From SIG636 sp045592105 (GTDB lineage Bacteria; Bacillota; Clostridia; Oscillospirales; CAG-382), in the NCBI GenBank assembly GCA_045592105.1, contig JAZNUB010000019.1:1-11543 (forward strand): a stretch of DNA of 11,543 nt, written 5' to 3'. How positions within the stretch are numbered: the stretch's first letter is position 1; each line of letters begins with the position of its first letter. Under the pieces are notes generated by a model. It was not told where the DNA came from. It searched no databases and saw only the letters and a list, made by a program, of their open reading frames with translations. This document shows positions 1 to 6,548 of this stretch, piece by piece. A program made the position numbers and the translations under genes.

Positions 1-2
1 GT

Positions 3-176
3 CGCATGCGCGGAATTGAAAAAGTTTCCGAGCAATGCCTGCTTACCGCTGCGGTGCAGAACATGAAAAAGATTGCATCCATCCTCTGGAAGAGGAGCTT
101 GCTTTTCTTATCTGCTAAATTTGAAATCCTTTTATTTATGATACAAACCCGCCTCGAAAGACGGGTTTGTCAGTAA
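3..176 (+). pseudogene. IS1182-like transposase, C-terminal fragment (5' end outside window, possible frameshift)
   Basis: This is the last 57 codons of a transposase read in the frame starting at base 3. The segment RMRGIEKVSEQCLLTAAVQN followed by MKKIA resembles the C-terminal end of the DDE transposases of the IS1182 group (a conserved arginine-rich strand, then a helix with QNxKKIA). The enzyme would cut and paste its own element. The frame ends in TRLERRVCQ and a TAA at 174-176. A different frame over 146-181 reads NPPRKTGLSVI and a stop, which looks more like the usual NP..KTGFV-type tail of such proteins, so a small indel around 100-140 may have shifted the frame. The fragment is cut by the window edge, so whether the copy is intact cannot be judged. 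It lies on the opposite strand to the surface protein gene to its right. Family call from pattern memory; frameshift is inference. Confidence 0.65.
143..170 (+). terminator. Hairpin at transposase 3' end
   Basis: ACAAACCCG (143-151) pairs perfectly with CGGGTTTGT (162-170) across a 10-base loop. It overlaps the last codons of the transposase frame and is followed by no clear T tract, so it may be a weak terminator or a structural element at the end of the insertion sequence. Confidence 0.45.
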
Positions 177-182
177 TCTGAA

Positions 183-210
183 GCTAATCGTGGCTTTCGC
201 CACGATTAGC
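183..210 (+). terminator. Strong hairpin downstream of the transposase
   Basis: GCTAATCGTGGC pairs with GCCACGATTAGC, a perfect 12-bp stem with a TTTC loop, followed on the plus strand by CTTTTATTTATATTT. This is the shape of an intrinsic terminator for rightward transcription out of the transposase gene. It would also shield the region from read-through of the insertion sequence. Confidence 0.7.
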
Positions 211-236
211 CTTTTATTTATATTTCTTGCTACAAA

Positions 237-282
237 CGAACTTCACTTCGCAGTACTATCGGTACAGCTTCAGTTCAGTTCG
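237..282. repeat. Imperfect inverted repeat in non-coding tail
   Basis: Bases 211-318 contain no gene that I can support. Within them CGAACT (237-242) and AGTTCG (277-282) flank an imperfect dyad with GTAC arms near the centre and mismatches elsewhere. It could be the end of the insertion sequence, a small dispersed repeat, or chance. No target-site duplication can be seen because the other end of the element is outside the window. Confidence 0.35.
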
Positions 283-318
283 TCCGTTCCAACCATTTTT
301 TCCTATCCCCTAAAACAA

Positions 319-356
319 AAGGTGCTGTAAAAAATCGTGGTTTTTTACAGCACCTT
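319..356 (-). terminator. Terminator of the InlB-repeat surface protein gene
   Basis: AAGGTGCTGTAAAAAA (319-334) pairs perfectly with TTTTTTACAGCACCTT (341-356), a 16-bp stem with a 6-base loop. On the minus strand it lies 3 nt after the stop codon of the surface protein gene and is followed by TTTGTTTTAG, fitting an intrinsic terminator. The A/T-rich inner stem makes it potentially active in both directions. Confidence 0.85.
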
Positions 357-359
357 GAT

Positions 360-1646
360 TTATCTTCTTTTTTTGCTTTTAGACGAATACACCAACGATA
401 GCGCTACGCCAAGCACGCAAACCGCCGATGCGGATATAACGGCTATTGCTTTTCGGCTTATGCCGCCTTTACCGTCAACGTCGGTTTTATCTTCATTGTC
501 GGCAGAGCTATCCTCCGACACGTCAGCTACCTTGCTTGCTTCCGTGCTTATGTCGTCAACGCTGCTTTCCGTCTCTGAGCTTACGGGCTTTTCAAGCTCC
601 TTAAAGCTTACGCTGATATCAACGTTATCCCTTACGGTTATCGTATAGGTGCCGCCCGTGCCAAGCTCGTTACCGTCACAAATAACGGAGGACAAAGCAT
701 AATAATCGTCCGCCTTCACGCTAAACGTAAAGCTTTCGCCCTTAACTACCGTGCTTTTGCCCGTGGGCGTAGCTGTTCCGCCCTCACCAACGCTTATATT
801 AACGGTACAGTAATCGGGTGCGGGCTTGGTGTTTTCACGCCAGATCGCGGTCAAAACCGTGTCCTTCTCAGCAACGCAGGTGTCCCCTGCAAGATAAACC
901 CTGTCCCCGCTTTGCCATCCTGTGAAGGTATACCCGCTACGCTCCTCGTAGCAACCGTCCACTATAAAGCTTGCGCCCTTTTCTATTGTAAAACCGCATT
1001 GTATGCCGCTTGTTGCGCCGCTGTACTTAACGGAAACGGCGTTTGCAGGTGCCGTACCCGCAGTGAAATCTGCCGTGGTTGCAGAAAGCAGGAACTTGCT
1101 ACCGCCCTTAAACACGCGCCCGCTTGCATCAAGCCAGGTGCCATCCTTAACCGTTACGGTACCGCCAACCTTTACGGAAACAGTATCGGTAATAACGCCG
1201 CCCTCGGAATAGCTTACTATGCCGTGAACCACCATATCGGGGCGCGGCCCTCTTGCCCAAGTAGCAATAAACGTCATACTGCTGCTAACGTTATATATTT
1301 TCTCACCCGGCTGGTATATCTTGCCGCCACAGCTCCAGCCTGCAAAAACGTAATCGTTATACTTATAGTAGTTGTCTGAAACGGTATAGCTGCCCCCCTG
1401 CGCCACGTAAGTGGTAGGCGGGGTTTGCCCCGTTACGTATTCAACAGGCGTAGCCCCATCGTAAGCTTGAATCTTTTTGTATCCGTAGGACATTTTGTGC
1501 CCGCTTGGAGTAGGCGCCGCATCTGCAGAGCTTTCAGGCTGAGATGTGCCTACATCCGCGCTTTCACCCTCGGCAAACGCGCAAAGCGAAAACAGCACCG
1601 CCAGCACCAAAACCAGCGCCAACGCGCTTAAACGAGAAAATTTCAT
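360..1646 (-). CDS. Membrane-anchored surface protein with InlB-type (Listeria-Bacteroides) repeats
   Basis: A 428-residue exported protein of unknown specific role, probably displayed at the cell surface. Residues 1-25 form a signal peptide (KFSR, long Leu/Val core, AFA before the likely cut). After a Ser/Pro/Ala linker, residues about 52-131 and 206-270 are InlB B-repeat-like units ending in the typical FAGW/FTGW, YxxGE/YxAGD and ATW/AIW motifs. The stretch between them (about 138-205) looks like a more degenerate unit. Residues about 280-348 (TVNISVGEGGTATP ... ISVSF) match the divergent InlB B-repeat type. A Ser/Asp/Glu-rich linker (351-396) leads to one membrane segment (about 399-420) and the basic tail SSKSKKRR. 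There is no LPxTG, so anchoring is probably by the membrane segment rather than sortase. The start at 1646 is preferred over an upstream in-frame ATG at 1700 because AAGGGGG lies just before it, and because 1700 lies upstream of the predicted transcript start. Such repeats are common in adhesins, but adhesion is inference. Confidence 0.85.
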   Translation of the reverse strand: MKFSRLSALALVLVLAVLFSLCAFAEGESADVGTSQPESSADAAPTPSGHKMSYGYKKIQAYDGATPVEYVTGQTPPTTYVAQGGSYTVSDNYYKYNDYVFAGWSCGGKIYQPGEKIYNVSSSMTFIATWARGPRPDMVVHGIVSYSEGGVITDTVSVKVGGTVTVKDGTWLDASGRVFKGGSKFLLSATTADFTAGTAPANAVSVKYSGATSGIQCGFTIEKGASFIVDGCYEERSGYTFTGWQSGDRVYLAGDTCVAEKDTVLTAIWRENTKPAPDYCTVNISVGEGGTATPTGKSTVVKGESFTFSVKADDYYALSSVICDGNELGTGGTYTITVRDNVDISVSFKELEKPVSSETESSVDDISTEASKVADVSEDSSADNEDKTDVDGKGGISRKAIAVISASAVCVLGVALSLVYSSKSKKRR

Positions 1647-1680
1647 AACCTTAGCCCCCTTAGGGATATTATTAAGCAAA

Positions 1681-1709
1681 AGTATAGCACAACTATGCAT
1701 TTAAGTAAA
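1681..1709 (-). promoter_or_regulatory. Sigma-A-type promoter of the InlB-repeat protein gene
   Basis: On the minus strand TTTACT (1709-1704) and TATACT (1686-1681) are 17 bp apart. The expected transcript start is near 1674, about 28 nt before the ATG at 1646. The promoter lies after the rpsT terminator, which makes this an independent unit. Confidence 0.7.
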
Positions 1710-1748
1710 GTACTTTTTGATAAATAAAAGGCAATATAAACGACAAAT

Positions 1749-1773
1749 GGCTGTACCCTTACAGAGTACAGCC
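1749..1773 (-). terminator. Likely rpsT terminator
   Basis: GGCTGTAC (1749-1756) pairs with GTACAGCC (1766-1773) around a 9-base loop. On the minus strand it follows the rpsT stop by about 23 nt and is trailed by ATTTGTCGTTTATATT, which is only moderately U-rich. Confidence 0.6.
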
Positions 1774-1796
1774 GTGAATGTACCTTAATAAAAACC

Positions 1797-2060
1797 TTAA
1801 GCGATACCGTTAAGCAAACGAGTATAGCGGCTCTTACGTCTGGCAGCGGTATTCTTGTGCATAACGCCCTTCTTAACCGCCTTGTCGATCTTTGCGACAG
1901 CTTCCCTATAGGTAGCAGCGGCAAGCTCCTTATTGCCGTCTGCGAGAGCAGCCTCGTACTTCCTTATAGAAGTTCTAAGCGAAGACTTTACCATCTTATT
2001 ACGCATGGTTTTAACTTCGATAACCTTAACTCTCTTTTTAGCTGACTTGATGTTCGGCAA
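1797..2060 (-). CDS. rpsT: 30S ribosomal protein S20 (bS20)
   Basis: An 87-residue basic protein that binds 16S rRNA and helps assemble the small ribosomal subunit. The N-terminus PNIKSAKKR and the later MHKNTAARRKSRYTRLLN are hallmarks of S20, and the length fits the family. The start is a TTG at 2060-2058: it places the conserved PNIKSAKKR right after the initiator and is preceded at good distance by AGGGAGGTGA. A GTG nine bases upstream is in frame but lies inside that Shine-Dalgarno site, so it is unlikely to be used. E. coli rpsT also begins with UUG and is controlled by its own product at the translation step; whether that holds here is inference. The gene stands alone between its own promoter and terminator. 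Confidence 0.97.
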   Translation of the reverse strand: MPNIKSAKKRVKVIEVKTMRNKMVKSSLRTSIRKYEAALADGNKELAAATYREAVAKIDKAVKKGVMHKNTAARRKSRYTRLLNGIA

Positions 2061-2102
2061 GCAACTCACCTCCCTAAAGAATTTGTATTATTTAACTTTG
2101 CC

Positions 2103-2131
2103 ATAATACCACAGTTTTTTGAGTTTTGCAA
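2103..2131 (-). promoter_or_regulatory. Sigma-A-type promoter of rpsT
   Basis: On the minus strand TTGCAA (2131-2126) and TATTAT (2108-2103) are separated by 17 bp. A transcript start near 2096 leaves a leader of about 36 nt containing the strong AGGGAGGTGA ribosome binding site. Confidence 0.75.
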
Positions 2132-2170
2132 TAGAAAAATTTAAAAAAAACCTATTTTTTTCGCTTTTGA

Positions 2171-2197
2171 TTGCAAAAACTTTTTGTTTTTTTGCAA
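2171..2197 (-). terminator. Weak A/T-rich hairpin after the PAS-like protein gene
   Basis: TTGCAAAAA (2171-2179) can pair with TTTTTGCAA (2189-2197). It lies 22 nt past the stop of the minus-strand gene ending at 2220. The stem is weak and is followed by TCAAAAGCG rather than a U tract, so termination here is doubtful. Confidence 0.3.
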
Positions 2198-2219
2198 AAC
2201 AGGGCGAAGATGCGGCTGT

Positions 2220-3245
2220 TTAGCCTTTTTTGCGCAAGAAAACAAGCTGTGTCTTGACAACCGCACGCTGGCTTTCGTACACCGCAGGCTGCATAAGCGG
2301 CATAACTTCCATAGCGTAAAGCGGTACGGAGAAGTTAAGCCTTGCTTCCCCGCTTGCGGTTTTATCCACGCTAAAGCCCCAAAGCCCGTTTTCCGCTATA
2401 CAGCGTATATATAAAAGGTCCGCCTTCAAATGCGCCGTTTGCTCTTCTTCAAGCTCCTGAACGGATATATCGCTTTTAAAACTTATGCTAAGCCTGTACT
2501 TCCTGTCCGTCAAGGTACCGTCCACCCAAACTACGCCTGCCGCGCAGTGCTTTATGGCAAAGGCAAGCATTGCCGCCACAGCAGAGCAGTAGTCCTCCTC
2601 GATACCGTTGCAAGCGCCCAAGGTGCCGTCAAGCTTAACGCGGATCGAAGGGTTGCCCTCTCCAAGCACCTCCGTTGCGATATCGCATACGGCTTTAACA
2701 GAGTTATATGGGTTGAAGGCCTTTTGCGGCTTTATGTTCGTATCAGTTACTATCTCCAGCATCCTGCCTAAATTCATTTGTCGGCATAACTGCTCGCTTG
2801 TAAGCTGCTTCATCTTAAGCATATCGTAAGGCTCGTTTTCGTCCAAGCCGGAGCAGAAGTCCAGCACACCAAACGAGCCTTTGCCCACCTCGGAATTAAC
2901 GTCCAAAACGCTTTTTGTAAGCCCGGCACGCGTGGACAGCCAGCCTATAAAATAAAAGCCTTTAAACCTTACGACAACGGCGTTTGCTATATTTTCGGTT
3001 TTAAGCTGTATGCTTCGTATCTCGCCCCTATGCATATTGCGAAGCATCTCCAGCTCCTGCACGTGCATAAGGCTTTTGATATACGCACCCAGCCTTACGG
3101 GTACAACCTTGTAATCCGCCAAGCTGTTGCGCGCCAAAACCTTCCCCTTCTCGTCTATCAACAGCGCGGGATGGCTGTATTCCTCTATGTATTGCTTCAT
3201 TTCATCTATCGGCGTATCGTACGGGCAATCAAATGCGGGGTTCAA
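2220..3245 (-). CDS. Unrecognised protein: PAS-like N-terminus, degenerate histidine-kinase-ATPase-like C-terminus
   Basis: A 341-residue cytoplasmic protein with no signal peptide or membrane segment. I do not recognise a named family. Residues about 18-105 (HPALLIDEKGKVLARNS ... YFIGW) resemble a PAS sensor fold. Residues about 178-310 have the general run of a HATPase domain: a helix around 180-193, EEDYCSAVAAMLAFAIKH at 216-233 where an N box would sit, and a strand-rich end with FSVPLY at 305-310. The N-box Asn and the glycine-rich G1/G2 boxes are missing, and I see no phosphoacceptor-His motif, so kinase activity is unlikely. A binding or regulatory role is possible. The start is TTG at 3245-3243: AGGATG precedes it at 7 nt and an in-frame TGA lies two codons upstream; the first internal ATG is codon 16. 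It follows rubrerythrin's terminator with no convincing promoter of its own, so it may depend on read-through. Domain calls are by eye. Confidence 0.75.
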   Translation of the reverse strand: MNPAFDCPYDTPIDEMKQYIEEYSHPALLIDEKGKVLARNSLADYKVVPVRLGAYIKSLMHVQELEMLRNMHRGEIRSIQLKTENIANAVVVRFKGFYFIGWLSTRAGLTKSVLDVNSEVGKGSFGVLDFCSGLDENEPYDMLKMKQLTSEQLCRQMNLGRMLEIVTDTNIKPQKAFNPYNSVKAVCDIATEVLGEGNPSIRVKLDGTLGACNGIEEDYCSAVAAMLAFAIKHCAAGVVWVDGTLTDRKYRLSISFKSDISVQELEEEQTAHLKADLLYIRCIAENGLWGFSVDKTASGEARLNFSVPLYAMEVMPLMQPAVYESQRAVVKTQLVFLRKKG

Positions 3246-3292
3246 TTTATATCATCCTAACCTTGTTTTGAATTTACTGCTTGAGAACGAAA

Positions 3293-3318
3293 AACGCGGG
3301 AGCGTTTGCCCCCGCGTT
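3293..3318 (-). terminator. Terminator of the rubrerythrin gene
   Basis: AACGCGGG (3293-3300) pairs with CCCGCGTT (3311-3318) around a 10-base loop. On the minus strand it begins 5 nt after the rubrerythrin stop codon, and the stem runs into TTTTTCGTTCTC, typical of an intrinsic terminator. Incomplete termination would let transcription reach the PAS-like gene next to it. Confidence 0.8.
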
Positions 3319-3323
3319 AGCTA

Positions 3324-3857
3324 TTAATAATTTACTTTCCTCACTTCGAAGAAGCTTTGTGGATGCTGGCATACGGGACACATCTGAGGTGCCTTCTTGC
3401 CGATTACAAGATGCCCGCAGTTGCGGCATTCCCACATTGTTTCCTCGCTCTTTGCGAAAACAGCCTGCATCTCCACGTTGTTAAGAAGCGCACGGTAGCG
3501 GTCCTCGTGAGATTTTTCGATAGCGGCAACCATCTTAAACTGCGCCGCAAGTGCCGTAAAGCCTTCCTCTTCCGCTTCCTTAGCGAAACGGTCGTACATA
3601 TCGGTCCACTCATAATTCTCACCCTCTGCGGCTGCAAGAAGGTTTGCCGCGGTATCACCAAGGCCGCCCAGCGCTTTGAACCAAAGCTTTGCATGCTCTT
3701 TTTCGTTATCAGCAGTTTTCTGAAAAATTTCAGCTATCTGCTCATACCCTTCCTTTTTTGCAACGGATGCAAAATAGGTATACTTGTTTCTTGCCTGGCT
3801 TTCGCCCGCAAAAGCTTCCATTAAATTCTTTTCTGTTTTTGTGCCCTTAAGCTCCAT
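3324..3857 (-). CDS. rbr: Rubrerythrin
   Basis: A 177-residue cytoplasmic non-haem iron protein that reduces hydrogen peroxide in anaerobes, taking electrons through its rubredoxin-like domain. The N-terminal four-helix domain (about 1-130) carries the diiron ligand motifs: Glu19 in the AGESQARNKY helix, E52-x-x-H55, the Glu cluster at 94-98 before GF, and E114-x-x-H117. The C-terminal rubredoxin-like domain has two Cys-x2-Cys pairs, C144/C147 and C160/C163, that bind one iron. Order and length are those of classical rubrerythrin. The ATG at 3857 is chosen over an in-frame ATG six codons upstream because that one overlaps the Shine-Dalgarno GGGAGGTCG, and because MELKGTKTE is the usual beginning. 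It is transcribed divergently from polA from a near-consensus promoter, with a palindrome in between that could bind a peroxide regulator (inference). Confidence 0.96.
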   Translation of the reverse strand: MELKGTKTEKNLMEAFAGESQARNKYTYFASVAKKEGYEQIAEIFQKTADNEKEHAKLWFKALGGLGDTAANLLAAAEGENYEWTDMYDRFAKEAEEEGFTALAAQFKMVAAIEKSHEDRYRALLNNVEMQAVFAKSEETMWECRNCGHLVIGKKAPQMCPVCQHPQSFFEVRKVNY

Positions 3858-3893
3858 AATACAACGACCTCCCAATATTTTTTGTACGTATGC

Positions 3894-3922
3894 ATTATAT
3901 CAAACCACAATTCGTTTTTCAA
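3894..3922 (-). promoter_or_regulatory. Sigma-A-type promoter of rubrerythrin
   Basis: On the minus strand TTGAAA (3922-3917) and a consensus TATAAT (3899-3894) are 17 bp apart. The predicted start near 3887 gives a leader of about 30 nt before the ATG at 3857. This is one of the best promoter matches in the window. Confidence 0.85.
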
Positions 3923-3928
3923 GTGTTT

Positions 3929-3943
3929 TTATAAGCTTTTTAT
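3929..3943. promoter_or_regulatory. Imperfect palindrome between divergent rbr and polA promoters (possible operator)
   Basis: The stretch TTATAAGCTTTTTAT sits exactly between the two -35 boxes. The left half matches the Bacillus PerR box consensus (TTATAAT-N-ATTATAA) at 6 of 7 positions, the right half at only 4 of 7. A site here could affect both genes. The region is A/T-rich, so a chance match is quite possible. Confidence 0.3.
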
Positions 3944-3971
3944 TGACAAAAATCATAAAGAGTGATAACAT
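3943..3971 (+). promoter_or_regulatory. Sigma-A-type promoter of the polA operon
   Basis: TTGACA (3943-3948, full consensus) and TAACAT (3966-3971) are separated by 17 bp. A start near 3978 gives a leader of about 31 nt. It should drive polA, the radical SAM gene and rsmI, as no other promoter is evident before 8926. Confidence 0.75.
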
Positions 3972-4008
3972 ATTTCAAACTGATAAAATTGGGGGTATAG
4001 CGCGGATA

Positions 4009-6531
4009 ATGAGCAAAATAATTGTTTTTGACGGTAACAGTATACTTAACCGCGCCTATTACGGCATCCGTCCGTTAAGCACGGGGGATGGTATTCCTAC
4101 AAACGCCGTATATGGGTTTATCAATATGATCCTCAAGAACATCAGCCTTTGCGGCGGGGCGGAGTTTGGGGCTGTAGCCTTTGACCTGCGTGCTCCCACC
4201 TTTCGTCACAAGCTGTATGACGGCTACAAGGCAAACCGCCACGGGATGCCCGATGATTTGGCGGCACAGCTTCCCTACGCAAAGCAAGCGGCAGAATATA
4301 TGGGGCTTAAGGTGCTTGAAACGGAAGGCTTTGAAGCGGACGATATTCTTGGCACGCTTTCGGCTTTGGCAAGCGAAAACGATATGGAATGTGTTTTGGT
4401 TACAGGGGATAAGGACAGCTTACAGCTTATTAACGCGCACACAACCGTATACCTTGCCGCAACCAACGAAACGAAGATTTTTGATACAGCCGCGTTTAAA
4501 GAAAAGTATGGCATAACGCCCGATGCTTTTGTAGACGTTAAGGCGCTTATGGGGGACAGCAGTGATAACATCCCCGGTGTGCGCGGGATAGGCGAAAAGG
4601 GCGCGCTTAAGCTTATAGCGGAGTATGGAAGCCTTGACGGGGTTTATGCCGCGGCGGACGGTATAAAGGGCAGCACGGGCGAAAAACTGCGTGCAGGTAA
4701 GGAAAGCGCGTATTTAAGCCAAACGCTTGCGCGGATAGCCAAGGACGTTCCTATAAGCTGTGGCGTTGAGGACTTTAGGATACAGCGCAAGGACAAGGAG
4801 CTTTACGAGCTTTGCGTTAGGCTGGAGCTTAACGCGCTTGCCGAAAGGCTGAATTTAAAAGCAGAGGAAAGCACAGCACCGAAGATAGAAAAGCAACCGT
4901 TTCTACAGCTTAGCGGCGAGGAAGCGGCTTTAGCCTTTGAAAATTCAAAGCGCGTATATATATATTACAAGGACAAAATTGTGTACGCAACCGATGGGGA
5001 CGGTACAAACGCACGTTTTGAGCTTGATGCAACCGCCGATAAGTTTTTTAACGCCGTAGCAAGCAAGGCTGTTTATTGGAGCTATAAGGACACGGCAGAG
5101 GCGTTTTCGGAGCATGGGGATATACCACCCGCGCAGGATGATATATCGTTGCTGGCGTACGTTGTAAAGCCTGTGGACGGTGGACAAAGCACGCCTATGC
5201 GCGCCGCTAAAGCGCTGTCGCTTTTTGATGGCGAGCAGGACGCGGAAGCGGAAACCTTGCTTTTGCCGGAGCTTGAAAAGGCACTTAAGGAGCAAGCAAG
5301 CGCTGCGGGGCAGATGCATCTTTACAAAAGCATAGAGCTAAAGCTTGCAAGGCTGCTTTTGGAGATGGAAAAGGCTGGCTTTAAGGTTAATAAAGAGGGG
5401 CTAACGGAGTATTCCGCGTTCCTTTCGGACCGCATGGCAGAAGCGGAGGAAGCCATCTATATGCTTGCGGGGGATGAGTTTAACATCAATTCTCCCAAAC
5501 AGCTATCCGTTGTTTTGTTTGAAAAGCTGGGGCTTCCCCATTTCAAGAAAACGCAAAGCGGCTATTCAACCGATGCAGACGTTATGCAAAAGCTAAGAAG
5601 GCATCATCCTATTATAGATTTAATATTAAGCTACCGCCAATTTTCCAAGCTTAAAAGCACCTATGCAGACGGTTTGGTTAAGGTTATATCCGAAAAGGAC
5701 GGTAGGATACACAGCACCTTTAAGCAAACGCTTACAATGACGGGCAGGCTTTCCTCAACGGAGCCGAATTTGCAAAACATTCCCGTTAGAACGGAGCTTG
5801 GCAAGATTTTCCGCAAGTTTTTCGTGGCGGAGGATAGGTGCGTGCTTATAGATGCGGACTATTCGCAGATAGAGCTGCGCGTGCTTGCACACGTATCGGG
5901 CGACCCTACGCTGATAAGCGCATTCCGTGACGGGGCGGACGTGCACGCAACAACGGCTTCTCAAGTGTTTGGCGTTCCGCTTGACAGCGTTACGGAGGAG
6001 CTTAGAAAGCGCGCAAAGGCGGTTAATTTCGGCATAATATACGGCATAAGCGCGTTTTCGCTTGCGGAGGACATAGGTGTTAGCCGCAAGGAAGCGCAGG
6101 AGTATATAGATGCATATTTCCGCAAGTATCCGCAGATACGCGATTATCTTGACGAAACGGTGAAAAAAGCGAAGGAAGCGGGTTACGTTTCAACGCTGTT
6201 CGGGCGCAGAAGATACGTGCCGGAGCTTAACGCGAAGAACAAAAACCTTGTTGCGTTTGGCGAGCGCGTTGCAATGAACACGCCTATACAGGGCACGGCG
6301 GCGGACATAATAAAAAAAGCTATGGTGGATACCGATGCCGCGCTAAAAGCCGCAGGGATGAAAGCAAGGCTTATACTTCAGATACACGACGAGCTTATAG
6401 TTGAAGCACCTGAGGACGAGGCAGAGCGCGCCGCCGCTATACTGAAAGAAAAAATGGAAAACACGGTTAAGCTGCTTGTGCCGCTTGTGGCGGATGCACA
6501 TATCGGCAAAAGCTGGTTTGACGCCAAATAG
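4009..6531 (+). CDS. polA: DNA polymerase I (5' nuclease plus polymerase; proofreading domain inactive)
   Basis: An 840-residue enzyme that removes RNA primers and fills gaps in replication and repair. The 5' nuclease domain (about 1-290) has DGNSILNRAYYG at 8-19, EADD at 109-112, GDKD at 133-136 and GDSSDNIPG at 182-190. The central 3'-5' exonuclease-like domain (about 300-450) lacks the DxE pair: residues 315-322 read RVYIYYKD where proofreading enzymes have an acidic pair, so proofreading should be absent, as in Taq and Bst polymerases. The polymerase domain shows motif A with catalytic Asp617 (DYSQIELR), motif B with Arg666, Lys670, Phe674 and Tyr678, and motif C with His793-Asp794-Glu795. 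Length is close to Taq and Bst. The frame is open upstream to 3784, but that part is antisense to rubrerythrin and its promoter; MSKIIVFDGNS at 4009 is the family start. Its ribosome site is modest (GGGGG 13 nt upstream). First gene of a three-gene operon. Confidence 0.97.
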   Translation: MSKIIVFDGNSILNRAYYGIRPLSTGDGIPTNAVYGFINMILKNISLCGGAEFGAVAFDLRAPTFRHKLYDGYKANRHGMPDDLAAQLPYAKQAAEYMGLKVLETEGFEADDILGTLSALASENDMECVLVTGDKDSLQLINAHTTVYLAATNETKIFDTAAFKEKYGITPDAFVDVKALMGDSSDNIPGVRGIGEKGALKLIAEYGSLDGVYAAADGIKGSTGEKLRAGKESAYLSQTLARIAKDVPISCGVEDFRIQRKDKELYELCVRLELNALAERLNLKAEESTAPKIEKQPFLQLSGEEAALAFENSKRVYIYYKDKIVYATDGDGTNARFELDATADKFFNAVASKAVYWSYKDTAEAFSEHGDIPPAQDDISLLAYVVKPVDGGQSTPMRAAKALSLFDGEQDAEAETLLLPELEKALKEQASAAGQMHLYKSIELKLARLLLEMEKAGFKVNKEGLTEYSAFLSDRMAEAEEAIYMLAGDEFNINSPKQLSVVLFEKLGLPHFKKTQSGYSTDADVMQKLRRHHPIIDLILSYRQFSKLKSTYADGLVKVISEKDGRIHSTFKQTLTMTGRLSSTEPNLQNIPVRTELGKIFRKFFVAEDRCVLIDADYSQIELRVLAHVSGDPTLISAFRDGADVHATTASQVFGVPLDSVTEELRKRAKAVNFGIIYGISAFSLAEDIGVSRKEAQEYIDAYFRKYPQIRDYLDETVKKAKEAGYVSTLFGRRRYVPELNAKNKNLVAFGERVAMNTPIQGTAADIIKKAMVDTDAALKAAGMKARLILQIHDELIVEAPEDEAERAAAILKEKMENTVKLLVPLVADAHIGKSWFDAK

Positions 6532-6548
6532 AAAGGACGGGCTGAAAT

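Noticed and set aside
337..1631. Several plus-strand open frames (for example 337-648, 912-1379, 1425-1631)
   Set aside because: They are antisense to the InlB-repeat protein gene, have no plausible ribosome site or family features, and read as low-complexity mirror translations.
1643..1924. Minus-strand frame of 93 codons overlapping rpsT
   Set aside because: It overlaps rpsT, its terminator and the next promoter in another frame; the protein is arbitrary and rpsT is certain.
3404..3824. Open frames on both strands within rubrerythrin
   Set aside because: They are shadows of the rubrerythrin coding sequence with no motif or ribosome site.
3784..4008. N-terminal extension of polA by 75 codons
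   Set aside because: It would be antisense to rubrerythrin and span both promoters. DNA polymerase I begins at MSKIIVFDGNS, and the predicted transcript starts downstream of most of it.
4181..5319. Alternative frames inside polA (for example 4181-4516 plus, 4945-5319 minus)
   Set aside because: They lie fully inside an unmistakable polA with conserved motifs on both sides.
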